Shown: piece by piece, positions 54,554 through 64,000 of the stretch
Numbering within the stretch: the stretch's first letter is position 1
Layout: each line of letters begins with the position of its first letter
Origin: Xanthomonas dyei
Lineage (GTDB): Bacteria; Pseudomonadota; Gammaproteobacteria; Xanthomonadales; Xanthomonadaceae
Direction of reading: 5' to 3'
Assembly (NCBI RefSeq): GCF_002939865.1
Contig: NZ_MDEE01000005.1
Span: 1-64,000 of the forward strand
Length of the DNA: 64,000 nt
Notes under the pieces: model-generated
Seen by the model: only the letters and a program-made list of their open reading frames with translations
Databases searched by the model: none
What the model was told of the DNA's origin: nothing
Program-made: the position numbers and the translations under genes

Positions 54554-55027
54554 ATGTCGCTGCCGCCCCCCATTCCCGTTGCATCGCCGCAGCGCTTGCG
54601 CTCTGTCGAGTTCTGGAGCCGGCATTGGAAGTGGGTCGTTCCCGGCATCGGCGTGGCGCTATTCCTGCTGCTGGCATTGGTGATCGGCGCGTTGATCTAC
54701 GTAATTACCGCGGCGGTGAAATCCAGCGATGTGTACCGCGACGCGCTGCGCATCGCCAAGGCCGACACGCATATCGTGCAGACCCTGGGCACTCCCATCA
54801 CCGACGCGTTTCTGCCCGATGGCAGCATCAGTTATGTCGGCGACATCGGTGAGGCGCATTTCAGCGTGGGCCTGCACGGGCCGCGCGGTAGCGGCAACGT
54901 GCAAGTGGATGCCACGCGCAGGCACGGCCGTTGGACCTACCAGACCCTGACGTTTGCCGGTCCACACGGCGACCCGATCAACCTGTCGCCAGCGACGTCT
55001 GCGCAGCCGCAGCCCCGCATGCCATGA
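54554..55027 (+). CDS. Coa1-like membrane protein
   Basis: A 157-residue protein with one transmembrane helix (about 27-52, WVVPGIGVALFLLLALVIGALIYV) and an exported C-terminal domain with LGTPITDAFLPDGSISYVGDIGEAHFSVGLHGPRGSG, as in the Coa1 family. Eukaryotic Coa1 helps assemble cytochrome oxidase; a role in bacteria is unproven. It lies 63 bp after the S9 peptidase. Confidence 0.75.
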   Translation: MSLPPPIPVASPQRLRSVEFWSRHWKWVVPGIGVALFLLLALVIGALIYVITAAVKSSDVYRDALRIAKADTHIVQTLGTPITDAFLPDGSISYVGDIGEAHFSVGLHGPRGSGNVQVDATRRHGRWTYQTLTFAGPHGDPINLSPATSAQPQPRMP

Positions 55028-55095
55028 CCTAAGGCGGATTGCCGCCGCCGCTGCGGATGCGTAGGGTCGCGCTACTCAATTCGCGGATCTGCCTC

Positions 55096-56886
55096 ATGAA
55101 GCCACTCGTTCTCGCCGTTGCGCTGGCGCTCGGTTCTTCGTTGCCGTTGCAGGCACAGACCGGCAAGACCGCGCCCACACAACCCGCCAGCCCGGCCTGG
55201 GTGCAGACCAGCAACGGCTATGCGCAGATCCTGCTCAACGCGCAGGCGCCGTTCCAGCCCGAATACGCCAGCTTCTTCGGTGTGCCCGGCTACGACGATC
55301 AGGTTGTCGACCTGGGGCCGGACAACGCCGCGCGTTATCGCGATGCCATGCGCGCCGCGCGCGCCACGCTGCAGACCAAGCTCGCCACCGAGCGCGATGC
55401 CAACGTGCGCCAGGACCTGCAGATCATGATCGGCGCTGCCGAGCAGAACATCGAAGGCAGCGAGCTCAACGAGCGGTATCTGTTGCCCTGGAGCGACGCG
55501 CCTGAGGCGGTCTTCAGTGGCCTCAATGGTCTGCTGTCCGACCAGACCGTGCCCGAGCGCCGCGCCAAGGCGCTGGACCGCCTCAAGCGGTATGTCGGCC
55601 TGGTGCCGGGGAGCACGCCCACCACCACGCTAGCGCGCCAGCGCTACGAGGAAAAGCTGAGCAACACAGCGTTGCTGCAGCCCACCCAGCGCGAAGTGGA
55701 ACAGGCGCTGGCCAATGTTGACACCTATGTCGCAGGCATCGGCGAGCTGTTCGCCAAGTACAAGATCGCCGGCGCCGACGAAGCGCTCAAGGCCATGGCC
55801 ACCCAGCTCAAGGAATATGGCGCCTGGACCCGCACCACCGTGCTGCCCAAGGCGCGCCAGGACACTCGCCTGCCCGAGCCGCTTTACGCGTTCCAGCTCA
55901 AGCAAGTCGGTATCGATATCGCCCCGCAGCAGCTGATCCAGCGCGCGCAACTGGAATTCATGGAGACCCGCTCGGCCATGCGCCAGCTGGCGCCGCTGGT
56001 GGCCAAGGCCAAGGGCGTGCAGGGCAGCGACTATGTGCAGGTGATCCGTGCGCTCAAGGGCAACACCATCGCCGATGACCAGCTGGAAACCTACTACCGC
56101 GGCGTGATCGACCAGATCGACCCGATCATCCGTCAGCAGCGCATCGTCGATGTACCCAACCGCCCGATGCAGATGCGCCTGGGCAGTGCCGCCGAAAGCG
56201 CCGCACAACCCGCGCCGCATTTCCTGCCGGCACCGCTGATCGGCAATACCGGCCAGCAGGGCCAGTTCGTGCTGCCGTTGGGCAACCCGACCGCCGACGG
56301 CAGCAAGAAGGAGCAGTATGACGACTTCAACTTCGGCTCGGCCGCCTGGACGCTCAGCGCGCACGAAGGCCGCCCTGGCCACGAACTGCAGTTCACCGCC
56401 ATGGTCGAACGCGGCGTCTCGCTGGCGCGCAGCATGTTTGCGTTCAACTCGGTCAACGTCGAAGGCTGGGCGCTGTATGCCGAAGCCGAAATGGTCCCGT
56501 ACGAGCCGCTCGACGGGCAGCTGATCGCCCTGCAGTTCCGCCTGCTGCGCGCCGCCCGCGCCATGCTCGATCCCATGCTCAACCTCGGCCAGATCGACCG
56601 CGAACGCGCGCGCCAGGTACTGGAAGACGACGTCGGCCTTTCGCCAGCGATGACCCGCCAGGAACTGGACCGCTACACCGTCCGCGCCCCCGGCCAGGCC
56701 GGCAGTTACTTCTACGGCTACACCCGCATCCTCGAACTGCGCATGCGCACCGAACTGGCGCTAGGCAAGAAGTTCGACCGCCTGGCCTTCAACAACTTCC
56801 TGCTCGACCAGGGCCTGCTCCCACCGGATCAGCTGGCCAAGGCGGTGGAGACGCAGTTCATTCCGGCGCAGCAGAACAAGCGCTGA
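55096..56886 (+). CDS. secreted DUF885 family protein, predicted metallopeptidase
   Basis: A 596-residue protein with a signal peptide (about 1-20). The zinc-like motif HEGRPGHELQF (about residue 438) with the following EGWALYAEAEM helix is the signature of DUF885, predicted to be a metalloprotease. The C-terminal GYTRILELR part completes the fold. It is 68 bp after the Coa1-like gene; with the S9 peptidase upstream it may take part in periplasmic peptide breakdown. Confidence 0.82.
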   Translation: MKPLVLAVALALGSSLPLQAQTGKTAPTQPASPAWVQTSNGYAQILLNAQAPFQPEYASFFGVPGYDDQVVDLGPDNAARYRDAMRAARATLQTKLATERDANVRQDLQIMIGAAEQNIEGSELNERYLLPWSDAPEAVFSGLNGLLSDQTVPERRAKALDRLKRYVGLVPGSTPTTTLARQRYEEKLSNTALLQPTQREVEQALANVDTYVAGIGELFAKYKIAGADEALKAMATQLKEYGAWTRTTVLPKARQDTRLPEPLYAFQLKQVGIDIAPQQLIQRAQLEFMETRSAMRQLAPLVAKAKGVQGSDYVQVIRALKGNTIADDQLETYYRGVIDQIDPIIRQQRIVDVPNRPMQMRLGSAAESAAQPAPHFLPAPLIGNTGQQGQFVLPLGNPTADGSKKEQYDDFNFGSAAWTLSAHEGRPGHELQFTAMVERGVSLARSMFAFNSVNVEGWALYAEAEMVPYEPLDGQLIALQFRLLRAARAMLDPMLNLGQIDRERARQVLEDDVGLSPAMTRQELDRYTVRAPGQAGSYFYGYTRILELRMRTELALGKKFDRLAFNNFLLDQGLLPPDQLAKAVETQFIPAQQNKR

Positions 56887-56905
56887 GTAGCTAGGGCTAC
56901 ACCGG

Positions 56906-56935
56906 CATGAGGCAGCTGTCGTCAGCCGCCTCATG
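56906..56935. terminator. hairpin between convergent genes
   Basis: CATGAGGC (56906-56913) and GCCTCATG (56928-56935) enclose 14 nt. It lies between the DUF885 stop and the convergent lipoprotein stop and could end either transcript. Confidence 0.5.
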
Positions 56936-56952
56936 TTAAAGCCGTTGGACGG

Positions 56953-57408
56953 TTAGCGCGCTTGAGGTGGTGCGTCCGGCATGGCGCCGGTGTCAGCCCC
57001 CGCCGGCACCCAGATCGCCATCCCGGCCGCGCGCTTTTGCGTGGTCGGAATGCCGATCCCCAAACCGCCGCCGACGCGGCCGCCGTAGCTGCCACCGCCG
57101 ACCGACAGGCCGCCGCCGGAGCGCTCGGAGCCGACGCCGACGATGACCACGCCGTTGGCGCCGAGCTTGGCGGCTTCGCGCTTGAGCCGTTGCACGGCCG
57201 CGTCGGTCTGGCCCTGGGTGCCGAAGCCGGCGGCGCTGGTGGATTCGAGCTGGGCGATCTCCACCGAGCCGACCGGGGCATGCGAATAGACCTGCACCTG
57301 GGTGGGGTCGATCGGCGCGCGCGCCTGGCCGAGCATCACCTTGGAGCTGCTGGCGCAGCCGGCCAGCAGCAGGGCCAGTACAGCGCCGACGACGAAATGC
57401 CTGTTCAT
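56953..57408 (-). CDS. small lipoprotein, RcsF-like beginning
   Basis: A 151-residue lipoprotein with lipobox LLAGC at residues 14-18. The segment PVGSVEIAQLES and the helix AAVQRLKREAAKLGANGVVIVGVG resemble RcsF-type surface lipoproteins, but the C-terminus is instead Gly-rich (GGGLSVGGGSYGGRVGGG). The role is unknown. It is convergent with the DUF885 gene. Confidence 0.6.
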   Translation of the reverse strand: MNRHFVVGAVLALLLAGCASSSKVMLGQARAPIDPTQVQVYSHAPVGSVEIAQLESTSAAGFGTQGQTDAAVQRLKREAAKLGANGVVIVGVGSERSGGGLSVGGGSYGGRVGGGLGIGIPTTQKRAAGMAIWVPAGADTGAMPDAPPQAR

Positions 57409-57469
57409 GATGTGGCCCCTGAATGATGGTGATGACGGCGATGATCCGGCGCCCGGACTGAAGAGTGGC

Positions 57470-57590
57470 TAACACGAGGTAACAAGCCGCCCTCGGATGG
57501 GGGCCGGCGACGCGGAGGAGCCACTGCGTACGAACGGTCCAGTCCGCGCCGAGCGCTCGCCGCGCCACCTGGCGGTGGCTGCCCGTGTGG
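57470..57590 (+). repeat. dispersed ~110-bp repeat, copy 4
   Basis: GGCTAACACGAGGTAACAAGC through GCGCCACCTGGCGGTGGC: the most diverged member of the family. The 342-bp interval 57409-57750 holds only this. Confidence 0.45.
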
Positions 57591-57750
57591 GTTTGTCAGT
57601 CGCACTGCATCGCGCCAGACCTTGTCGCACCCTAGTCATGCCCATGTGAGGCTGCTGCCAAGCCGCCATTGGTCAGGGTGACCACCCGCCCACGGCGTCT
57701 TGGCAGGTAGCCCGTTAAGCTCGGCCTTTCTTCGATGGACGAGGTGGCAC

Positions 57751-57999
57751 GTGGGATTGATCAGCCTGCTCTGGGGCATTGTGGCGTTGCTGTGGATGGT
57801 GCTGGCCTTCATCCCGCTGCTGGGGTGGGGCAACTGGTTCCTGATTCCGTTCGCGGCAGTGGGTGCGCTGATCGCGGCGATCGCGCTGTTGTTCACCTCG
57901 GCCGGCAACCGCGGCCGGGCCAAGACCGGCTTGCTGCTCAACGGGTTGGTGATCGTGGTTGGAGTGATCCGCCTGAGCCTGGGTGGCGGGGTGATCTAG
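57751..57999 (+). CDS. small membrane protein
   Basis: An 82-residue protein with three hydrophobic segments (about 2-20, 24-47 and 60-78) and short charged linkers (TSAGNRGRAKTG). GAGGTGG lies just upstream of GTG 57751. No family recognised. An alternative start 51 bp upstream is TTG. Confidence 0.55.
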   Translation: MGLISLLWGIVALLWMVLAFIPLLGWGNWFLIPFAAVGALIAAIALLFTSAGNRGRAKTGLLLNGLVIVVGVIRLSLGGGVI

Positions 58000-58198
58000 G
58001 GCGCTTTCGACAAGGCGCTGATGCAAATGTGCGTCGGCGTGTGTGTCGACGCACGCATCGGGCAGGGCTTGCATTCCCAGCCTTGGGAGCTCTGCCCGAC
58101 CTGCAGATAGGCCACGCCGATCGCGGCCTGCCATGCCGTTGCAGCGCTGCGACACTGCGTCGCAGCGCGTCCCGCACGCAATGGCGGGCGTAAACTGA

Positions 58199-59212
<1,014 letters not shown>

Positions 59213-59527
59213 GCGCGTCCAGACGTGCTGCGTGGAGCGGCGCTGTGGCGGCATCTTTCGTGGATGCCGCTGCAGGTGGGTGCGATGTAGTGAAGCAGGC
59301 CGTCGATCTTTTGGTCGGATCTTCCGCGTGTTTGCACGGACCGGCACAGCCGGCCTGCTTCGCGCTGCAGCGATTGATCTGATGCCATGCGATCGACCTC
59401 CCGCACCTGGCACGGCGCCGGCCTGACAGGCCGACAACTAAGCATTGATTTAGATGCGCAGGAGCCGTAATCGGGCAGACCGCCTACGAGACCACGCAAT
59501 CGCGATCGAACCAAGTGCGCCAACTGC

Positions 59528-59549
59528 GATAACGATTCTCATCTACAAT
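59528..59549 (+). promoter_or_regulatory. Fur box overlapping a -10 element
   Basis: GATAACGATTCTCATCTAC (59528-59546) matches the 19-bp Fur consensus GATAATGATAATCATTATC at 13 positions. It overlaps TACAAT (59544-59549), a good -10, so repression by Fe-Fur is likely. Transcription would begin near 59557, which means that the ATG at 59548 is not the start of the following gene. No good -35 is seen. Confidence 0.75.
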
Positions 59550-59580
59550 GGAGAGCCTTGCTGCTCCAGGTTGTTCGCGC

Positions 59581-62115
59581 GTGTTCAAGACGGTTCTGTT
59601 CCAACTGCACTGGCTGCTCGGCATCACCGCCGGTCTGGTGCTGTCGGTGATGGGCGTGACCGGCGCGCTGATGTCCTTCGAAAACGAAATCGTGCGGCTG
59701 GCCAACCCGGCCATCGCGCAGCTGGCGGTGCGGCACGCCGCCAGCGAGCGTGCGTTGCCGGTGGATGTGTTGCTGCAGCGCCTCGACCTGCTGCCGCGCG
59801 ACGCAGGAAAACAGCAGGCGGTGACACGCATGCTGATCGACCCCACCGGCGCGCGGCCATCCAACGCACGTCTGGCGGGCAAGGGCGGCGGGCGCGTTTA
59901 CTTCGACCCGTACACCGGTGAGCGCGTTGACGCACCGCGCTTGATTGGCGCATTTGCGTTTATCGAAGACCTGCACCGCCATCTGGCAGCAGGTAAGCGC
60001 GGCCAGGCAGTGACCGGGGCATGCGCCTTGATCCTGCTGTTTTTCTGCGCGTCCGGGCTGTATCTGCGTTGGCCGCGGCGCTGGTGGAGGCTGCGAACCT
60101 GGTGGGTGGTGGAATGGCGGCGGCAGGGGCGCAGTTTTCTGTGGAGCCTGCACGCGGTGTTCGGCACCTGGTGTCTGCTGGTCTATCTGCTGGTTGCGCT
60201 GACCGGGCTGACCTGGTCGTACGACTGGTACCGCGACGGCATGGCGGCCTTGCTCGGCAAGGAGCCGGCCATGCGCGGCGACGGGGGCGATCATCGGCCG
60301 GCGACGGTCGATTACGCACGTGTGCAGCGCACCCTGGACGGTATCCCTGGGACCCATCACGCCGCGTTGGATCTACGGGTGCCCACCCGCGCCGGGCAAC
60401 CGATGAGCGTGCGGTTTTTTCCGGATCGGCCCGACCACGACCGCGCCTACGACAATCTGGACATCGACGCGGCCAGCGGCGCCTTGCTGCAGCGCCAGGA
60501 TTACGCGCGGTTGCCGCGCGGCCAGCAATGGCTGGTGAGCATGTTCCCGCTGCATTCGGGCAGTTTCTTCGGCTTGCCGGGGCGCATCGTGGTGATGCTG
60601 GCGAGCCTCGGCATGTCGGTGTTCTTCATCAGCGGCTGGATGTTGTACCTGGATCGCCGCCGCAAGAAGCGCGAGTTGCGCGCCGCACGCGTGGTGCTGC
60701 AGAACGCACCGCCGGCCTCGCGGGCCGAGCCGTGGTTGATCGCCTTCGCCAGCCAGAGCGGCTTTGCCGAACGGCTGGCCTGGCAGGCGGCCGGGCATCT
60801 GCAAGCGGCCGGCCTGCCGGTGCAGGTGCGCGCGCTGGCGCAGGTGGATGCGCAGCAACTGCAGGCCACCCGGCACGCCTTGCTGGTGATCAGCACGTTC
60901 GGCGATGGCGAGCCGCCGGATGCGGCGCGTGGGTTCGAGCGCGAACTGATGCGCCAACGCATCGGCTTGCCGCAGCTGGCCTACGCGGTGCTGGCATTGG
61001 GTGACCGCCAATACGCGCAGTTTTGCGGGTTTTCGCGGCGCATCGAGCAGTGGCTGGACGCGCAGGGTGCACGCGCGTTGTTTCCTGCCGTGGAAATGGA
61101 CAACGCCGATCCGCAGGCGCTGGCGCAATGGCATGCGCAGCTGGCGCAGATTGCCGGCGCGCCGCTGGCCGCGGTTGCGCTGACGCGTCCGCGCCTGACC
61201 GAGTGGACGCTGTCGTCGCGCACGCATCTCAACCCGGGTAGCGAGGGCGCGCCGATCTGGTGCATCGACCTGCAGTCACCGCTTGAGGCGCACTGGCAGG
61301 CGGGCGATATCCTCGAAGTGCAGCCTGCGCACGCCGATGCGCAGGTGCGTGCGTGTCTGGCGGCGTGGGGCCTGCCGTCCGATGCGTTGGTGCATGTCGA
61401 TGCGCAGTTGCTGCCGCTGCATCAGGCTGCTGCCGAGCGTGTGCTGCCGCCCGCGCCTGCGACGCCGCCAGCGCCGTGTCCGGATCCACAAACCTGGCTG
61501 GATGCCTGCGACTGGTTGCCCACGCGCGACTACTCGCTGGCCAGCGTGCCGGCCGATGGCGTGGCCACCGCAGTGGTGCGCCTGACCACCCGCAGCGATG
61601 GCAGTCCAGGGCTGGGCTCGGGCTGGTTGATCTGTCATGCGCCGATGGGGGCGGCAGTGCGCGCGCGGTTGCGCACCAATCCAGGCTTCCATCGCATCGA
61701 AGCGGCGCCGATGGTGTTGATCGGCAACGGCACCGGCATCGCCGGGTTGCGCGCCTTGTTGCGCGAGGCCGAGCTGGCCGGCGTGCACGGGCATTGGCTG
61801 CTGTTCGGCGAACGCCATGCCGCACACGACCGGCTGTTGGCCGAGGAACTGCAGGCCTGGCAGGTAAGCGGTCATCTGCAACAACTGGACTGGGTGTTCT
61901 CGCGCGATCAGCCGCACAAGCGCTACGTGCAGCATCAATTGCGCGATGCCGGCGACGCGCTACGGCACTGGATCGATCGCGGTGCGGTGATCTACGTTTG
62001 CGGCAGCCTGGACAGCATGGCGCGCGCGGTCGACGTCACGCTGCGCGAACTGCTGGGCGACACCCGCGTGGACGCGCTTACCGCAGCGGGCCGCTATCGG
62101 CGCGATGTGTATTGA
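59581..62115 (+). CDS. Fur-linked PepSY-flavodoxin-ferredoxin-reductase fusion, probable iron-related reductase
   Basis: An 844-residue inner-membrane flavoprotein. The N-terminal PepSY-TM part has four transmembrane helices (about 5-30, 145-165, 195-215, 340-365) with conserved His residues fit for heme. Next a flavodoxin domain (LIAFASQSGFAERLAWQAAGHL and STFGDGEPPDAA, about 390-530) and a CysJ-like FAD/NADPH unit (RDYSLAS near 655; VLIGNGTGIAGLR, YVCGSLDSMA) follow. The combination transfers electrons from NADPH across the membrane, and with the Fur box suggests ferric or siderophore reduction. GTG 59581 is chosen because the ATG at 59548 sits within the promoter. Confidence 0.8.
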   Translation: MFKTVLFQLHWLLGITAGLVLSVMGVTGALMSFENEIVRLANPAIAQLAVRHAASERALPVDVLLQRLDLLPRDAGKQQAVTRMLIDPTGARPSNARLAGKGGGRVYFDPYTGERVDAPRLIGAFAFIEDLHRHLAAGKRGQAVTGACALILLFFCASGLYLRWPRRWWRLRTWWVVEWRRQGRSFLWSLHAVFGTWCLLVYLLVALTGLTWSYDWYRDGMAALLGKEPAMRGDGGDHRPATVDYARVQRTLDGIPGTHHAALDLRVPTRAGQPMSVRFFPDRPDHDRAYDNLDIDAASGALLQRQDYARLPRGQQWLVSMFPLHSGSFFGLPGRIVVMLASLGMSVFFISGWMLYLDRRRKKRELRAARVVLQNAPPASRAEPWLIAFASQSGFAERLAWQAAGHLQAAGLPVQVRALAQVDAQQLQATRHALLVISTFGDGEPPDAARGFERELMRQRIGLPQLAYAVLALGDRQYAQFCGFSRRIEQWLDAQGARALFPAVEMDNADPQALAQWHAQLAQIAGAPLAAVALTRPRLTEWTLSSRTHLNPGSEGAPIWCIDLQSPLEAHWQAGDILEVQPAHADAQVRACLAAWGLPSDALVHVDAQLLPLHQAAAERVLPPAPATPPAPCPDPQTWLDACDWLPTRDYSLASVPADGVATAVVRLTTRSDGSPGLGSGWLICHAPMGAAVRARLRTNPGFHRIEAAPMVLIGNGTGIAGLRALLREAELAGVHGHWLLFGERHAAHDRLLAEELQAWQVSGHLQQLDWVFSRDQPHKRYVQHQLRDAGDALRHWIDRGAVIYVCGSLDSMARAVDVTLRELLGDTRVDALTAAGRYRRDVY

Positions 62116-62156
62116 ACGCAGTCATGACCATTGCGTCGCAGCCTTGTAGGGGCTAA

Positions 62157-62308
62157 GGAACCTCTGAATAACTCATGACCCAGCGAGAGAGATTTGCAAT
62201 CTGGCCTGATCACGACAATCGCCGTCGCTGAAAATCAAGCACTTGCGCGTGATTTAGTCTATTCAAGGCGTCGATCGGAAGCCTATGAAAGAGTTGTTCA
62301 GAGCTTCC
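62157..62308. mobile_element. MITE of IS5 type, 152 bp
   Basis: Left end GGAACCTCTGAATAACTC (62157-62174) and right end read in reverse complement GGAAGCTCTGAACAACTC (62291-62308) match at 16 of 18 positions. Flanking CTAA is present on both sides (62153-62156 and 62309-62312), the target duplication of the IS5 group. There is no transposase. It lies 41 bp after the reductase gene. Confidence 0.8.
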
Positions 62309-62342
62309 CTAACAACATGTCAAAGCCTGGTTGGTCGAGTGT

Positions 62343-62443
62343 GCGGCGCCCTCACCGCTCGCGTGACACGCCGTGAATCCGTCCGTGGAGGCTCGGTGGC
62401 GGCATCCATGCCGCCACACGGTCCCGCAAGCGGCGAGAGCACC
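62343..62443 (+). repeat. composite hairpin repeat, copy C (direct)
   Basis: ACACGCCGTGAATCCGTCC plus GGCGGCATCC-ATGCCGCC and outer arms GGCGCCCTCACCGCTCGCG and CGCAAGCGGCGAGAGCACC. Same family as copies A and B. Confidence 0.7.
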
Positions 62444-62478
62444 GAACCATAGAGTTTGCTGATTGTTTTGCTGAAAGC

Positions 62479-62590
62479 CATGCACACCGACCATCTCGAC
62501 TGGTCCTTGCCCGGCTACCGTCGCGTAAGAGCTTACAAGGACGTACTTGCAGCGTGTCCCGCGATGGTAGGCGGGCAAGGGCCCTGCAGC
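62479..62590 (-). repeat. composite hairpin repeat, copy D (inverted, internally shortened)
   Basis: Reverse complement matches copy A at its ends (GCTGCAGGGCCCTTGCCCGCC, GGACCAGTCGAGATGGTCGG) but the inner palindrome is missing. It forms an inverted pair with copy C, as A does with B. The 619-bp interval 62116-62734 has only the MITE and these repeats. Confidence 0.65.
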
Positions 62591-62734
62591 CACGCCGCCG
62601 ATCAAGCCGCAAGTCACAACCAAGCCGCAGCTCAGCCGCTCTGCATTGAAGACCTACACCATCCGCTCTGAAATAGACCAGCGCGAAGTGCTTTGCCAGC
62701 CGCTTTTATTTTGACTTCGCGCATCCATCCGCCC

Positions 62735-63616
62735 TCAGCGGCAGCTGGCATTGCCCTCCACCGCCGGCGCCTTCATCCGGTAGATATCCAGCTGGCCCGC
62801 GCGTGGTGCGCGTGCGCTGCCGGTCACCAGCAGTTCGCCCGGTTTGGCTGCATCCACCACCGGCGCAAACGTGCGCTCCTGCGGCCCGTTGAACGATAGC
62901 GGCAACGGCTGGCCCTGGGCGTAGTGCCCGTTGTTGCATGCGGCCAGCAGCAACTGGCTGGGGCCATCGACTGCGCCGCGCGCCCACACCAGGCCACGCC
63001 CGTCGCCGAGCCAGGCCGCATCCAGTTCGTCGGCGGCGGTATTGATGTCGCGCAGCGGCGCAGGTGCGGTGAACGCGCGCCCGTCCCAGCGCGCCACAAA
63101 CACATCCAGGCCACCGGCGCCGCGATGGCCATCGCTGGCGAACAGCAGGCGCGTGCCGTCCAGCGACAGGCTCGGTGCGCGCTCGTTGCCGCGGCTGTTG
63201 ATCGCCGCGCCCAGCGATTGCACCGCGCCCAGGCCGCCTTGCGCATCCACTGGTACGCGGTACAGATCGCTGCCACCGGCGCCGCCGGGCCGCGATGAGG
63301 CGAACAGCAGCCAGCGTCCATCGGCACTGAACAGCGGCGTGATCTCGTCCTGGGCGGTGTTGAGCGGCAGCGGCTGCGCGTCCTGCCAACGCCCGCCGCG
63401 CAGCTGCGCCTGCCACAGGTCCCACCCCCCGACGCCGCCGGCGCGGTCGCTGGCCCAGACGATGCGCTGCCCATCCGGGCTGAGCGTGGCATGCGTCTCG
63501 TTGGCCGGCGTGGACACCACACCCATGCCTTCGATGCCGAACTCGGCAAGTCCCGACGCGGACGGGACGAAGAGTAAACTCGCCGCCAGCGCGAGCGGCG
63601 TCCATCGAAGTTGCAT
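62735..63616 (-). CDS. exported WD40-like (PD40) beta-propeller protein
   Basis: A 293-residue protein with a signal peptide (about 1-22) and several PD40 blades (SPDGQRIVWASDRAG, SADGRWLLFASSRPGG, SLDGTRLLFASDGHRGAGG). It is TolB-like in fold but lacks the TolB N-terminal domain; a role in periplasmic binding is the most that can be said. The ATG at 63616 has AGGA upstream. It is divergent from aroE. Confidence 0.8.
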   Translation of the reverse strand: MQLRWTPLALAASLLFVPSASGLAEFGIEGMGVVSTPANETHATLSPDGQRIVWASDRAGGVGGWDLWQAQLRGGRWQDAQPLPLNTAQDEITPLFSADGRWLLFASSRPGGAGGSDLYRVPVDAQGGLGAVQSLGAAINSRGNERAPSLSLDGTRLLFASDGHRGAGGLDVFVARWDGRAFTAPAPLRDINTAADELDAAWLGDGRGLVWARGAVDGPSQLLLAACNNGHYAQGQPLPLSFNGPQERTFAPVVDAAKPGELLVTGSARAPRAGQLDIYRMKAPAVEGNASCR

Positions 63617-63668
63617 GCGGTGTTCCTGCTCCAAGTCGAGCACAGTCTAGTCAACCAGAGAGCGTTTC

Positions 63669-64000
63669 ATGCCCGTATCCCGTTATGCCGTGTTCGGTCA
63701 CCCTGTCGCCCATTCGCTGTCGCCGGCCATCCATGCCGACTTCGGCAAGCAGACCGGCATCGCGCTGGACTACACCGCCATCGATGCGCCGCCGGACGCG
63801 TTCGCCAGCACGCTGCAGCGCTTCGCCGACGAAGGCGGCAAGGGCGCAAACGTCACCCTGCCGTTGAAGGAGGCCGCCTTTGCGCTGGCCGCCAGCCTGA
63901 GCGATCGCGCGCAGCTGGCCGGAGCGGTGAACACGCTGGTGCGCAACGATGGCCAATGGCAGGGCGACAACACCGACGGCGTCGGCCTGGTGCGTGACCT
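63669..64000 (+). CDS. aroE: shikimate dehydrogenase (5' part)
   Basis: The first 110 residues of the NADPH-dependent enzyme of the shikimate pathway. [22 protein letters not shown] is the substrate-binding beginning. The catalytic Lys is in [13 protein letters not shown] and GDNTDGVGL carries the second substrate-binding Asp. The gene continues beyond the window; no stop appears. It starts 52 bp from the divergent propeller gene. Confidence 0.93.
   Translation, partial: MPVSRYAVFGHPVAHSLSPAIHADFGKQTGIALDYTAIDAPPDAFASTLQRFADEGGKGANVTLPLKEAAFALAASLSDRAQLAGAVNTLVRNDGQWQGDNTDGVGLVRD

Noticed and set aside
59548-59580. ATG 59548 as start of the PepSY-flavodoxin-reductase gene
   Set aside because: It lies within the -10 element and next to the Fur box, with no ribosome site.

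Overview
The window is a stretch of GC-rich gammaproteobacterial chromosome that most probably comes from a Xanthomonas species. The support is the gene set: a very large TonB-dependent receptor of the Xanthomonas/Caulobacter type next to a flavin-dependent halogenase, a GH39 xylosidase, DmeF/DmeR, a Fur-type promoter before a PepSY-flavodoxin reductase, Rhs remnants, and several dispersed hairpin repeat families. No tRNA, rRNA, CRISPR array or prophage was seen. Species assignment is not possible from the sequence alone.

Layout. 1-3.5 kb is an AT-richer accessory region with remnants of Rhs toxin tips, two small immunity-like genes, a degenerate GT51-like protein, a MITE with an 8-bp target duplication and a small membrane protein. 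3.5-12.7 kb is housekeeping: a KefB/C-type K+/H+ antiporter, an alpha carbonic anhydrase, MgtE with a structured leader, a Pat-type acyl-CoA synthetase/acetyltransferase fusion and a DUF475 membrane protein. 12.7-20.3 kb holds a hairpin-repeat pair and the class I ribonucleotide reductase genes nrdA-nrdB behind two candidate NrdR boxes. They are followed by an ImmA/IrrE-like metallopeptidase of different base composition, then a flavodoxin, a thioredoxin-like protein, a DUF3592 protein and an acyl-CoA thioesterase. 20.4-29 kb carries a membrane protein, PanE, a candidate small RNA, a yadGH-like ABC exporter with a DUF3800 gene at its tail, a ferredoxin-NADP reductase-like enzyme, dmeF/dmeR around a twin operator, and the GH39 enzyme.

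29.5-37.1 kb is a cluster of small redox and detoxification genes: two SnoaL-like proteins, an MBL-fold protein with a degenerate metal site, a DsbA/FrnE-like protein, a GMC oxidoreductase and an F420-type NADP oxidoreductase. Two LysR regulators and one Rrf2 regulator lie among them. 37.7-42.3 kb is one apparent operon behind twin palindromes: membrane protein, small XRE regulator, lipoprotein hydrolase and NatAB ABC exporter. 43.1-50.7 kb is a TonB-linked locus on the minus strand: receptor, SapC-like protein, JmjC/cupin protein, tryptophan-halogenase-like enzyme and a TonB-like lipoprotein. 51.1-64 kb contains a GST, a DPP-IV-like S9 peptidase, a Coa1-like protein, a DUF885 peptidase, small lipoprotein and membrane genes, hemB, the Fur-linked reductase, an IS5-type MITE, a WD40-like periplasmic protein and the start of aroE.

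The most distinctive items are the receptor/SapC/JmjC/halogenase/TonB locus, the palindrome-controlled XRE/NatAB operon, the nrd operon with an inserted ImmA-like gene, the Rhs tip cassettes, two MITEs with clear target duplications, the hairpin before mgtE and the small-RNA candidate upstream of panE.
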